Below, piece after piece: positions 19,259-26,355 of a stretch of DNA of 64,000 bases. Each line of letters starts with the position of its first letter. Within the stretch, counting starts at the first letter, position 1. The notes beneath the pieces were generated by a model. That model had not been told where the DNA came from, did no database searches, and saw only the letters and a program-made list of their open reading frames with translations. This DNA comes from Alkalihalobacillus sp. LMS6 (GTDB lineage: Bacteria; Bacillota; Bacilli; Bacillales; Bacillaceae_D): assembly GCF_024362765.1 (NCBI RefSeq), contig NZ_CP093302.1, positions 2,355,564 to 2,419,563 of the forward strand. Reading direction: 5' to 3'. Made by a program: the position numbers and the translations under genes.

Positions 19259-19891
19259 ATGTTTAAACAAATTCCTTTAGGACCGATTCAAACGAATGCC
19301 TACGTCCTATATAACGATAAAAAAGAGGCTGTTATCTTTGACCCTGGTGGCGACGCAGAAGCCTTTATACACTGGATAAACAATGAACAGTTAAACCCGC
19401 TCGCCATCCTGTTAACACATGCTCATTTTGACCATATTGGCGCTGTGGATGAAGTGAGAAACGCTTTTGATATTCCTGTCTATTTACATACAGAGGAACA
19501 TACTTGGCTTGGCGATCCCTCTTTAAATGGTTCTTCTCGCTTAACAGGCAGAGCGTTAACAACTGCCAAACCGGCTGACTATGATCTTGAAGATGAAACA
19601 GAATTAACGATAGGCTCTTTTACATTTTCGTTGCTTCATACACCAGGTCATTCCCCAGGAAGTGTATCGTTTTATTACAAAGAAGAAGCTATCCTATTTT
19701 CTGGCGATGTGTTATTTCAGCAAGGAATTGGTCGAACAGATCTCCATGGCGGAAACCATGCTCAATTACTATCCTCTATCCATCATAAAATACTTCCTTT
19801 ACCAGAAGAGACCACCGTTGCATCTGGTCACGGTCCGTTGACAACCATTGGTCAAGAAATGGACCATAATCCTTTTCTAACAGGTTATTAA
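19259..19891 (+). CDS. yqgX: Metallo-beta-lactamase fold hydrolase (glyoxalase II-like)
   Basis: 210 aa. The metal-binding HxHxDH motif is THAHFDHIG, with further ligands in HTPGHSPGS, LFSGDVLF and SGHGP. Likely hydroxyacylglutathione- or bacillithiol-type thioester hydrolase; B. subtilis YqgX is such a protein. ATG at 19259 follows AAAAGGAGG. Single-gene unit with its own terminator. Confidence 0.9.
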   Translation: MFKQIPLGPIQTNAYVLYNDKKEAVIFDPGGDAEAFIHWINNEQLNPLAILLTHAHFDHIGAVDEVRNAFDIPVYLHTEEHTWLGDPSLNGSSRLTGRALTTAKPADYDLEDETELTIGSFTFSLLHTPGHSPGSVSFYYKEEAILFSGDVLFQQGIGRTDLHGGNHAQLLSSIHHKILPLPEETTVASGHGPLTTIGQEMDHNPFLTGY

Positions 19892-19894
19892 AAG

Positions 19895-19927
19895 AAACCG
19901 CTGCTTACAAATGTTAAGCGGCGGTTT
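19895..19927. terminator. Terminator after yqgX
   Basis: AAACCGC-TGCTTA / TAAGCG-GCGGTTT inverted repeat between the convergent yqgX and yqgY. Confidence 0.7.
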
Positions 19928-19941
19928 ATTGTATGTATATA

Positions 19942-20187
19942 CTAGTGGCCAAAGCTTGGTACATTAATAAATAAAGCGTAGTACGTAAACCCTACGAAAA
20001 ATACAGTACAGTAGCCAGCAAAAATATACACATATACACGTTCAGACAGCTTTAGGTAGCCAAGCGCAATTAAAATAAACGTTTGAGCAAAGAACAGGAG
20101 TGACATATTATACATATTTCCAATATAAAATAAAACTGCAAAAATTCCTGTCCAAAAACCTAGGCCTCGATACATGCGATCCATCAT
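19942..20187 (-). CDS. yqgY: DUF2626 membrane protein YqgY
   Basis: 81 aa, three hydrophobic segments covering most of the chain (LGFWTGIFAVLFYIG, LLFFAQTFILIALGYL, YVYIFAGYCTVFFVGFTYYALFI). Starts at ATG 20187 with AAGGAGGGG. Downstream of the comG genes as in B. subtilis; role unknown. Confidence 0.87.
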   Translation of the reverse strand: MMDRMYRGLGFWTGIFAVLFYIGNMYNMSLLFFAQTFILIALGYLKLSERVYVYIFAGYCTVFFVGFTYYALFINVPSFGH

Positions 20188-20256
20188 GTCTACCCCTCCT
20201 TATCTTAGACGGCTGTCCTCTTCATTATATACGAGAAGATGATTTTTTGTAAATGC

Positions 20257-20451
20257 TTACTTATGCCGTTCGTTCTTTCTTTGTCGTTTAAATACGGAGA
20301 GTGCAAACGGGATGATTCCAAAAGCCCAATGGGAAAGTGGTTCTTGCTCGCTTTTCTTTTCCTCGCGCTTTCGATGACGTTCAGATTTTGGTTCATCAAT
20401 TTTTTTTACCGCTTCTTGCGTTGCAAATTTAAGTAAATCTTGAAAAGACAT
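20257..20451 (-). CDS. yqzE: YqzE family protein
   Basis: 64 aa starting MSFQDLLKFATQEAVKKID, the typical YqzE opening, followed by a very basic charged middle and a short hydrophobic stretch (WAFGIIPFALSVF). ATG at 20451 has AGAGGTGA upstream. In B. subtilis yqzE follows comGG; the same order is kept here, so it is probably co-transcribed with comGC-GG. Confidence 0.85.
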   Translation of the reverse strand: MSFQDLLKFATQEAVKKIDEPKSERHRKREEKKSEQEPLSHWAFGIIPFALSVFKRQRKNERHK

Positions 20452-20498
20452 CCTGTCACCTCTTGCTACCAGTCTTTCCAAATTCAATTTGTTTTATC

Positions 20499-20861
20499 CT
20501 ATAATCCTTCTTTATATGAGCTGATATCACCAGATTTTTCTAACGTAAATGTCGCTGTTCGTTTTTTTCCATTTTTAAGAACAGCTGTCAGTTTGATTAA
20601 TTTCTCATCTTTTTGAACCATTTGCACGCTAACCTCTCCGATATCAACCGAAATGTGGAAGGCATCTTCGTAATCATCAAGGGCTTGTTGCAAACCAAGA
20701 TGTAGTAAGTTTTCAAGCTGCATATACTCATGCTGTTGAATCAGATAAGCATGTTCACGTTGATATTGATTCAGTTGCCATAATAAAAAGATCGTTAGCA
20801 GAAGAAGAAAAAAGAGGGTTGGTAGAAAAACCAGCCCTTCATCTGACTGTTTGATAATCAT
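20499..20861 (-). CDS. comGG: Competence pseudopilin-associated protein ComGG
   Basis: 120 aa with one N-terminal membrane helix (FLPTLFFLLLLTIFLLWQL) after a short charged head, as in ComGG. Last gene of the comG set, overlapping comGF by 23 nt. Identification rests on position and shape more than on sequence. Confidence 0.82.
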   Translation of the reverse strand: MIIKQSDEGLVFLPTLFFLLLLTIFLLWQLNQYQREHAYLIQQHEYMQLENLLHLGLQQALDDYEDAFHISVDIGEVSVQMVQKDEKLIKLTAVLKNGKKRTATFTLEKSGDISSYKEGL

Positions 20862-21288
20862 GCACCCACTCTTTCATTGATACAATCAACTTCTCGTACA
20901 TTTTGCCGGTGTTCATTGTCAGGCTACATGTATAGTGTACGTCTTTTATTGAACATGAAAAGGAGTCTACCCCTTCTAATACGACGACATGTCCTTTTTT
21001 GTCTCTAAACCGTTGAATTCTTGTTTCTAGCCTCATTTCATAGGAAATAACCGTATCGTCTATAAACAATTCTAATTCATTGTCTTTCCATCTTATTGCA
21101 TCTGCTTCTTTTGCTTCTTGAGAAACATGATTAAAAAAGCGAATCACATCATCGTTACCAGCATTTTCAGTTGTTGTGACAACAAGGAAGATATTCGGCA
21201 AAACGAGGACAACTAGGCTTAATAAGCTTAATCCAATTAACTGTTCAAGGTACGTAAACCCTGTATCATTTTTCCAACACATAGACAC
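20839..21288 (-). CDS. comGF: Competence protein ComGF
   Basis: 149 aa with a type IV pilin-like start, NDTGFTYLEQLIGLSLLSLVVLVLP. GTG at 21288 or ATG at 21282 could be the start; both lie inside the end of comGE. Minor pseudopilin or assembly factor of the transformation pilus. Confidence 0.86.
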   Translation of the reverse strand: MSMCWKNDTGFTYLEQLIGLSLLSLVVLVLPNIFLVVTTTENAGNDDVIRFFNHVSQEAKEADAIRWKDNELELFIDDTVISYEMRLETRIQRFRDKKGHVVVLEGVDSFSCSIKDVHYTCSLTMNTGKMYEKLIVSMKEWVHDYQTVR

Positions 21289-21568
21289 ATAGTGCTCTAC
21301 TTCGTTTTAAATGACTTTCTTGACACTTCCTATACATTGAATCATCTCCTATTTGTTCCCATGCTTTTTGAGAACCAGAATGATAGGAAAGACGACTTTT
21401 CTCTAAATCGTACAAGAGTGAGAGTTCTTCATCAATTGCTCGCCTTTCTTCTATTAGCCAAATGCAAGCAGGTATTAAACTTAAACTCATGAGGCTAATT
21501 AATAGAAAAGCACCTATAGCGTCTAGCAGTATAAAACCTTCATCATGACTCCTGTTGGCGATAGACAA
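21266..21568 (-). CDS. comGE: Competence protein ComGE
   Basis: About 100 aa with pilin-like segment HDEGFILLDAIGAFLLISLMSLSLIPA. The likely start is TTG at 21568, just after AAAGGGG, inside the end of comGD; there is no in-frame ATG in the right place. Overlaps at both ends show coupled translation of comGD-GE-GF. Confidence 0.8.
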   Translation of the reverse strand: MSIANRSHDEGFILLDAIGAFLLISLMSLSLIPACIWLIEERRAIDEELSLLYDLEKSRLSYHSGSQKAWEQIGDDSMYRKCQESHLKRSRALCVYVLEK

Positions 21569-21992
21569 TATGCCCCTTTCCAATTTGGATTGTAAAACGT
21601 ACATGATGATAATGCGTGCGCACGTCCCATGAACCGGACTTACGAGGATGACCATTTGCCAAAAATGAAACGTCTTGAAGGGCAAGGGTTACTGGTTCCA
21701 TTTCCAAAGAAGTTGGGTACTGGACACGCGTTTTTTCTTGTTGTTCAACATAGATAATCAGCGTATTGTCTTCAAATTGGACAGACGTCACTTTACCTTC
21801 TGTCATGGCAACATGTTGGGCATATAAAAGATCATGTTTTAACTGCTCGATCGTTTGTTGTTCGATTTTTTTATCTTGTGATTGAATGTAAAGGATTGGA
21901 AGAAGAAGAAAAACGGATATAAGAAGAAGTGTAAAGAGGAGCTCTATGAGCGAAAAACCTTCATTCGTTTTCAATAAGAACTTGCTTTCCAT
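21543..21992 (-). CDS. comGD: Competence pseudopilin ComGD
   Basis: 149 aa with class-3 prepilin signal NEGFSLIELLFTLLLISVFLLLP; ComC peptidase would cut between Gly and Phe. Overlaps the 3' end of comGC by 32 nt. ATG at 21992 has a poor ribosome site, consistent with coupling to comGC. Confidence 0.9.
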   Translation of the reverse strand: MESKFLLKTNEGFSLIELLFTLLLISVFLLLPILYIQSQDKKIEQQTIEQLKHDLLYAQHVAMTEGKVTSVQFEDNTLIIYVEQQEKTRVQYPTSLEMEPVTLALQDVSFLANGHPRKSGSWDVRTHYHHVRFTIQIGKGHIVYRQQES

Positions 21993-22272
21993 TTAAAACT
22001 AATTTCTTGCCTGAAGCACATGTGATTTGGTCCACATATCCCTCAGATACGAGGACATCAAGTGAGGCAGGAATTTTTCCGTGTTCGACTTCATAAGCGC
22101 CAACTTGAGTTTGCACAAGTTTCTTTGTCGCATCACAGCTTTTTCCACCTGCCATATCCGTGTTTTTGCTCATATTAGGAAGTGCAATAAGCAGTAAAAC
22201 GGAAATAATCATTAACACAACGAGCATTTCAATTAACGTGAAGCCATCATCTTTCTTTAAGCGCTTTATCAT
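21961..22272 (-). CDS. comGC: Major competence pseudopilin ComGC
   Basis: 103 aa. Prepilin signal KKDDGFTLIEMLVVLMIISVLLLIALP with cleavage after Gly, and two Cys (KSCDATKK and QITCASG) placed as for the intramolecular disulfide of ComGC. ATG has GAGGTGAT upstream. It is the first gene of the downstream comG block, cut off from comGB by tRNA genes, a terminator and yidD, so it must have its own promoter; I could not point to a convincing ComK box in 22273-22433. Confidence 0.93.
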   Translation of the reverse strand: MIKRLKKDDGFTLIEMLVVLMIISVLLLIALPNMSKNTDMAGGKSCDATKKLVQTQVGAYEVEHGKIPASLDVLVSEGYVDQITCASGKKLVLNGKQVLIENE

Positions 22273-22415
22273 AAATCACCTCATCAGACAGATTAAATAA
22301 TCCTGAACCTCCTTTCTTTATGTGTCTCTACTTTATTTGACAAATCCTTACAAACTCCTGCTAAATTTGACTACTTTTTGAAATTTCTTGGCTCTTTTTT
22401 TCTTAGCACTCTATT

Positions 22416-22424
22416 TGATATAAT
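22416..22424 (+). promoter_or_regulatory. Extended -10 promoter for yidD
   Basis: TGA-TATAAT at 22416-22424 is an extended -10 element; the -35 region is T-rich without a clear hexamer. It supports initiation near 22431 and translation from the GTG at 22455 rather than the ATG at 22434. Confidence 0.55.
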
Positions 22425-22454
22425 AGAGGGAATATGGATGAAAGGATCTTTACT

Positions 22455-22694
22455 GTGAAATCAATTTTATTAGGCATCATACGTTTTTATCGCAAATATA
22501 TTTCCTCCGTACTTCCACCAAGATGTCGCTTTTATCCGACTTGTTCTCAGTATGGTTTAACAGCAATCGAACAGCACGGAGCAATAAAAGGGAGTTATTT
22601 AACCATTAAGCGCATTCTAAAGTGTCATCCCTTTCACCCTGGAGGCTTTGACCACGTACCCGAGGTAAAAAAGAAAGAACATATCCATCGTTAA
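22455..22694 (+). CDS. yidD: Membrane protein insertion efficiency factor
   Basis: 79 aa from GTG 22455 (AAAGGA upstream). Signature [58 protein letters not shown] with three conserved Cys. Helps YidC/SpoIIIJ insert membrane proteins. It lies, on the opposite strand, inside what would otherwise be the comG operon. Confidence 0.95.
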   Translation: MKSILLGIIRFYRKYISSVLPPRCRFYPTCSQYGLTAIEQHGAIKGSYLTIKRILKCHPFHPGGFDHVPEVKKKEHIHR

Positions 22695-22731
22695 TGGAAC
22701 TTCATTCACGATTGTAGCTCAATGCATAAAA

Positions 22732-22759
22732 AAACAATGGAGAACATCTCCATTGTTTT
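22732..22759. terminator. Bidirectional terminator between yidD and the tRNA cluster
   Basis: AAAACAATGGAGA-aca-TCTCCATTGTTTT, a near-perfect 13-bp stem with T-run on both strands. It ends leftward tRNA transcription before comGC. Confidence 0.92.
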
Positions 22760-22774
22760 AACGTATTTGTTTTA

Positions 22775-22856
22775 TGCGGGTGAAGGGACTTGAACCCCCA
22801 CGTCATAAGACACTAGATCCTAAGTCTAGCGCGTCTGCCAATTCCGCCACACCCGC
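22775..22856 (-). tRNA. tRNA-Leu(UAG)
   Basis: Acceptor GCGGGTG/CACCCGC, anticodon loop CTTAGGA giving UAG, long variable arm. 3' CCA is not encoded. Last gene of the nine-tRNA cluster. Confidence 0.95.
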
Positions 22857-22862
22857 GATTTC

Positions 22863-22953
22863 TGGCGGAGAAGGAGGGATTTGAACCCTCGCGCCGCTTA
22901 CACGACCTACACCCTTAGCAGGGGCGCCCCTTCAGCCACTTGGGTACTTCTCC
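22863..22953 (-). tRNA. tRNA-Ser(GCU)
   Basis: Acceptor GGAGAAG/CTTCTCC, anticodon loop CTGCTAA giving GCU, long variable arm, discriminator G and encoded CCA. Confidence 0.95.
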
Positions 22954-22967
22954 GTAATATATAGGGA

Positions 22968-23041
<74 letters not shown>

Positions 23042-23061
23042 CTTTTTTCACAAAATAAAAA

Positions 23062-23132
23062 AGCGGGTGATGAGAATCGAACTCACATCATCAGCTTGGA
23101 AGGCTGAGGTTTTACCACTAAACTACACCCGC
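23062..23132 (-). tRNA. tRNA-Gly(UCC)
   Basis: Acceptor GCGGGTG/CACCCGC, anticodon loop CTTCCAA giving UCC, discriminator U. CCA not encoded. Confidence 0.95.
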
Positions 23133-23217
23133 ATGGTAAAAATAAAATCTTACTAACGTATTCACTTAAACAATATGAATTAAGTATAACATTAAACGCT
23201 CTTTATTTCAAATAAAG

Positions 23218-23289
23218 AGCGGAAGACGAGATTCGAACTCGCGACCCCCACCTTGGCAAGGTGGTGTTCTACCACTGAACTACTTCCGC
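23218..23289 (-). tRNA. tRNA-Gly(GCC)
   Basis: Acceptor GCGGAAG/CTTCCGC, anticodon loop TTGCCAA giving GCC, discriminator U. CCA not encoded. Separated from tRNA-Gly(UCC) by an 85-nt AT-rich gap. Confidence 0.95.
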
Positions 23290-23296
23290 ATATAAA

Positions 23297-23371
23297 TGGC
23301 TGGGCTACCTGGGATCGAACCAGGGAATGACGGAATCAAAATCCGTTGCCTTACCGCTTGGCTATAGCCCA
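23297..23371 (-). tRNA. tRNA-Gln(UUG)
   Basis: Acceptor TGGGCTA/TAGCCCA, anticodon loop TTTTGAT giving UUG, discriminator G and encoded CCA. Confidence 0.95.
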
Positions 23372-23376
23372 AAGTT

Positions 23377-23453
<77 letters not shown>

Positions 23454-23557
23454 TCGTTACAAAGTATTTAGATGATGATTATCCAATGATGTCCAACATC
23501 TTCCTCTTCTCGTCTTTCAAAGAAGCGTAGGCATCTATTGTTGCTGAAGAGTAAATA

Positions 23558-23650
23558 TGGCGGAGGAAGAGGGATTCGAACCCCCGCGGGCTTTGACACC
23601 CCTGTCGGTTTTCAAGACCGATCCCTTCAGCCGGACTTGGGTATTCCTCC
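23558..23650 (-). tRNA. tRNA-Ser(UGA)
   Basis: Acceptor GGAGGAA/TTCCTCC, anticodon loop CTTGAAA giving UGA, long variable arm, discriminator G, CCA encoded. A 104-nt gap with nothing recognisable separates it from tRNA-fMet. Confidence 0.95.
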
Positions 23651-23657
23651 GTATAAG

Positions 23658-23730
23658 TGGAGCCTAGCGGGATCGAACCGCTGACCTCCTGCGTGCAAAG
23701 CAGGCGCTCTCCCAGCTGAGCTAAGGCCCC
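23658..23730 (-). tRNA. tRNA-Ala(UGC)
   Basis: Acceptor GGGGCCT with a G-U pair to AGGCTCC, anticodon loop TTTGCAC giving UGC. CCA not encoded. First gene of the cluster. Confidence 0.95.
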
Positions 23731-23782
23731 ATAAATTCGTATATGTATGTCGTCTCAAGTGATTACCTCAGCGACATTTAAT

Positions 23783-23811
23783 AATATATCACAGCTTTTA
23801 TAAAAGCACAA
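23783..23811 (-). promoter_or_regulatory. Candidate promoter for the tRNA cluster
   Basis: On the minus strand TTGTGC, 17 nt, TATATT, about 50 nt before tRNA-Ala. The -10 is five of six; the -35 is weak. It lies in the AT-rich gap 23731-23891 after comGB. Confidence 0.4.
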
Positions 23812-23891
23812 GTGTTTTTTATAAACTTTTTTCTGGAAAACGAATTAATGGTTTTATTTTACCGATTAATTGGATCTCATGCAAGTTTTGC

Positions 23892-24935
23892 TTACATGAG
23901 ATCAAACATTTCATACATGGGAAGCATGATCATTAAAAACAAGAAAAAGATAAAACAACCTATACATACAAACAAAATCGGCTGTATTATTTGCAGCAGC
24001 TTTTCCAATTTCCGATCTAACTCTTCAATAATCCATTCGCTAAAAAATTGTAAGTCTAGCGCTAACTTGGCTGTTCGGCTACCGTTCTCCACGACAATTG
24101 GGAGTTCACTTAAATAATAAGGTTGGTGTCGCATATACGATGCTAAACTATTTCCTTGCTTTAAACTTTGATTCATTTTTCGTGCTTCATCTTTAAAAAA
24201 AGGCAAATACGACTGCTTTTCAAAAATATTTAATGCCTCATTGATGGACATTCCTGTTTGCAGCAATTTCCCAAGCTGTAGCGAGAAATAAAATGTAATT
24301 ACCTGCTTCATAATCGTTTGCGAAAGTTTCCACTTTAATAAAATGTGAACTTTTTCATGTGGGGTTAAATGGTGAATATAGCGTTTGCTGCTCACGTATC
24401 CAATACTCGCTAAAAGCAAGAAGGCGATACACACATATGGAAGATTCTCTAGGAAAGAAAAGAAAAAAAGAATAAAACGTGGTGGGGATTGATTTAACGT
24501 TGAAAAAAGAGATTGAAAATGTGGAACGATGTACAGATTTAAAATCAGCAAAGCCATCATTACACCAAATGCTAATACGAGCGGATACCGTAATAGTTTT
24601 TGCAGCTGCAGTGTCGTTTTAAGCCGTTTTTGATAAAGTTTTGCTGCTTCCATTAACCCGTCTGCCACTTGCCCTTGCTCTTCATAAAAAAAGATATATG
24701 ATTGAACATCACTTGGTAACGCTAATGCTTGCAAACTTTTTGAGAGCGGCTGGCCCATTGTTAGTTGTTGTTTAATTGAACGAATCATCTCTTTCCAATC
24801 ATCATTTACTTGAACCGATAAAAAGGATAATGCTTGATCTGCGCTATAGCCGCTTTGCAACAATTCACCTAGTTTTTGTATAAATGAAATGTCGGCTTGT
24901 TTGTTTCGTTTTTTCCACACTGAACGAAACATCAT
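23892..24935 (-). CDS. comGB: Competence pseudopilus membrane platform ComGB
   Basis: 347 aa GspF/PilC family protein with two repeated halves and three membrane segments (YPLVLAFGVMMALLILNLYIV; LPYVCIAFLLLASIGYV; LFVCIGCFIFFLFLMIMLPMYEMF). The ATG overlaps the comGA stop as TAATG. Platform on which ComGA drives pilus assembly. After its stop comes the tRNA cluster instead of comGC. Confidence 0.94.
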   Translation of the reverse strand: MMFRSVWKKRNKQADISFIQKLGELLQSGYSADQALSFLSVQVNDDWKEMIRSIKQQLTMGQPLSKSLQALALPSDVQSYIFFYEEQGQVADGLMEAAKLYQKRLKTTLQLQKLLRYPLVLAFGVMMALLILNLYIVPHFQSLFSTLNQSPPRFILFFFSFLENLPYVCIAFLLLASIGYVSSKRYIHHLTPHEKVHILLKWKLSQTIMKQVITFYFSLQLGKLLQTGMSINEALNIFEKQSYLPFFKDEARKMNQSLKQGNSLASYMRHQPYYLSELPIVVENGSRTAKLALDLQFFSEWIIEELDRKLEKLLQIIQPILFVCIGCFIFFLFLMIMLPMYEMFDLM

Positions 24936-25933
24936 TACTCCACCCTACTGAGACGAATGCACGCATCGTCGTCAAGAATTCCTACTGCCCATGCTTTTGC
25001 AGCTTTTTTTAAGAAAGGGCGAGGCTTTCGCTTCCCTTCTCCTACTTCTTTTAATTGATGTGCCAACAGCCAATCAAAAACGGCGAGTCTTTGATCAGCT
25101 CCTTTTTGTGCAATCAATTTCTGATACACAATTGCTTGAAGACAAGACAGGTTCCCACCAATGCCAAGATCTCTTAATCGATCAATGGTTAAGGCTGAAT
25201 TTGTCACGTGAAGACTAGCAATGACAAAATGACCTGTAATGGCCGCTTGAACTGCAAGAGCTGCCGTTTCTTTATCTCTTATTTCTCCAATGACAATAAC
25301 ATCGGGATCATGTCGTAAAATTGCTCGTAATGCCCGTTCAAACGTTAAGCCTCCTCTTGATTGAATTTCAACTTGCGTTATGCCTTGCAATCGATGCTCG
25401 ACTGGATCTTCGACAGAGATAATTCGAAAGCCTCCAATTTGAACAAGTTGTTTTACAAATGAATAAATGGTGGTGGTTTTGCCAGAGCCTGTTGAACCGG
25501 TTACTAAAAACAAGCCAGGGAGTGCCGATAAGAGTTGATTGAAATGATGGGTATCTTTTAAGAAAGGGGAAAGGGACTGTAGCGGGACGATGGAAGAACT
25601 GTTTAAAATTCGAATCGCAATACTTTCTAAAGGGGTTGTGGGGAGCGTTGAGATTCTCATCGCAATTGGTTGTTCGTTCCACATGTACTCAAATGCTTTG
25701 CTTTGTGATTGACGCCGGTCGCTTATGTCCATGCCTACAATGTACTTCAGATGGTTTAAAATCTTTTTTGCTTCATCTGTATTCATCGTGTACACAAACG
25801 TTAAAGTTCCTACCATACGAAAATGCACATCATAGCCATGCTGATTCGGAATAAGGTGAACGTCAGAGGCTTGTAATTCTAATGCTTTACTTAGTAAAGT
25901 ATCACTTATAAACGAATGGGATGTTTCGAGCAT
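24935..25933 (-). CDS. comGA: Competence pilus assembly ATPase ComGA
   Basis: 332 aa GspE/PilB family ATPase. Walker A is TGSTGSGKTTTIYS, then the Asp box ISVEDPVEHRL, Walker B DPDVIVIGEIRDKETAA and the His box VIASLHVTNS. ATG at 25933 is chosen because AAAGGAGGG precedes it; the 21 extra in-frame codons upstream have no ribosome site. No clear ComK box was found just upstream. The gene follows the HNH gene by 59 nt on the same strand. Confidence 0.94.
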   Translation of the reverse strand: MLETSHSFISDTLLSKALELQASDVHLIPNQHGYDVHFRMVGTLTFVYTMNTDEAKKILNHLKYIVGMDISDRRQSQSKAFEYMWNEQPIAMRISTLPTTPLESIAIRILNSSSIVPLQSLSPFLKDTHHFNQLLSALPGLFLVTGSTGSGKTTTIYSFVKQLVQIGGFRIISVEDPVEHRLQGITQVEIQSRGGLTFERALRAILRHDPDVIVIGEIRDKETAALAVQAAITGHFVIASLHVTNSALTIDRLRDLGIGGNLSCLQAIVYQKLIAQKGADQRLAVFDWLLAHQLKEVGEGKRKPRPFLKKAAKAWAVGILDDDACIRLSRVE

Positions 25934-25992
25934 AATACCCTCCTTTCCTTTTATGTGTATAACCCATTCGACATCGCTTTCCCATTTCCTTC

Positions 25993-26283
25993 TCATCTTT
26001 TTTTGCGTCTATTTGCTTTTTTTATTTTTGGGATTGTTTCCGCCGGTTGTTTTCGAATCCATTTAATAAATTTACTTACTTTCTCATCTCGTTTTAACTC
26101 TTTTATTGTTGTTAACCTAGAAGCAATCTCTTTATTTGTATAGACCGCGTGAATATGTTTATGACAAGGCACACAGAGATCTGCCGTCGGTTTAAACGTT
26201 CCCCCTTCTTCTTTTGGTGTTAAATGATGAACCGTCGTTCGCACTCCTTTACGCTCACATAGTTCACAAGTCTCCTGTTTCAC
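25993..26283 (-). CDS. Small HNH-type nuclease domain protein
   Basis: 96 aa. CELCERKG and LCVPCHKHIH provide a four-Cys zinc site, with HHLTPKEEGG as the HH part of the HNH motif (VHHLTP...CHKHIH). Basic C-terminus. GTG at 26283 has GGAGG eight nt upstream and leaves 72 nt to the divergent helicase gene; longer in-frame starts at 26325 or 26385 lack a good site. Similar to B. subtilis YisB. It could share a transcript with comGA. Nuclease activity unproven. Confidence 0.85.
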   Translation of the reverse strand: MKQETCELCERKGVRTTVHHLTPKEEGGTFKPTADLCVPCHKHIHAVYTNKEIASRLTTIKELKRDEKVSKFIKWIRKQPAETIPKIKKANRRKKR

Positions 26284-26355
26284 TTTTGTCGCCTCCAGCT
26301 TTTTATTGAGTTCTTTCCCTTTCATTGATACGATAAGAGATTGAAAGGAGCTCTC

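Noticed and set aside
22273-22433. ComK box upstream of comGC
   Set aside because: A-runs and T-runs exist, but no pair has the AAAA-N5-TTTT geometry at helical spacing.
25368-25682. 104-aa ORF inside comGA on the same strand
   Set aside because: Out of frame with the intact Walker A/B-containing comGA frame and no ribosome site; not a frameshift fragment.
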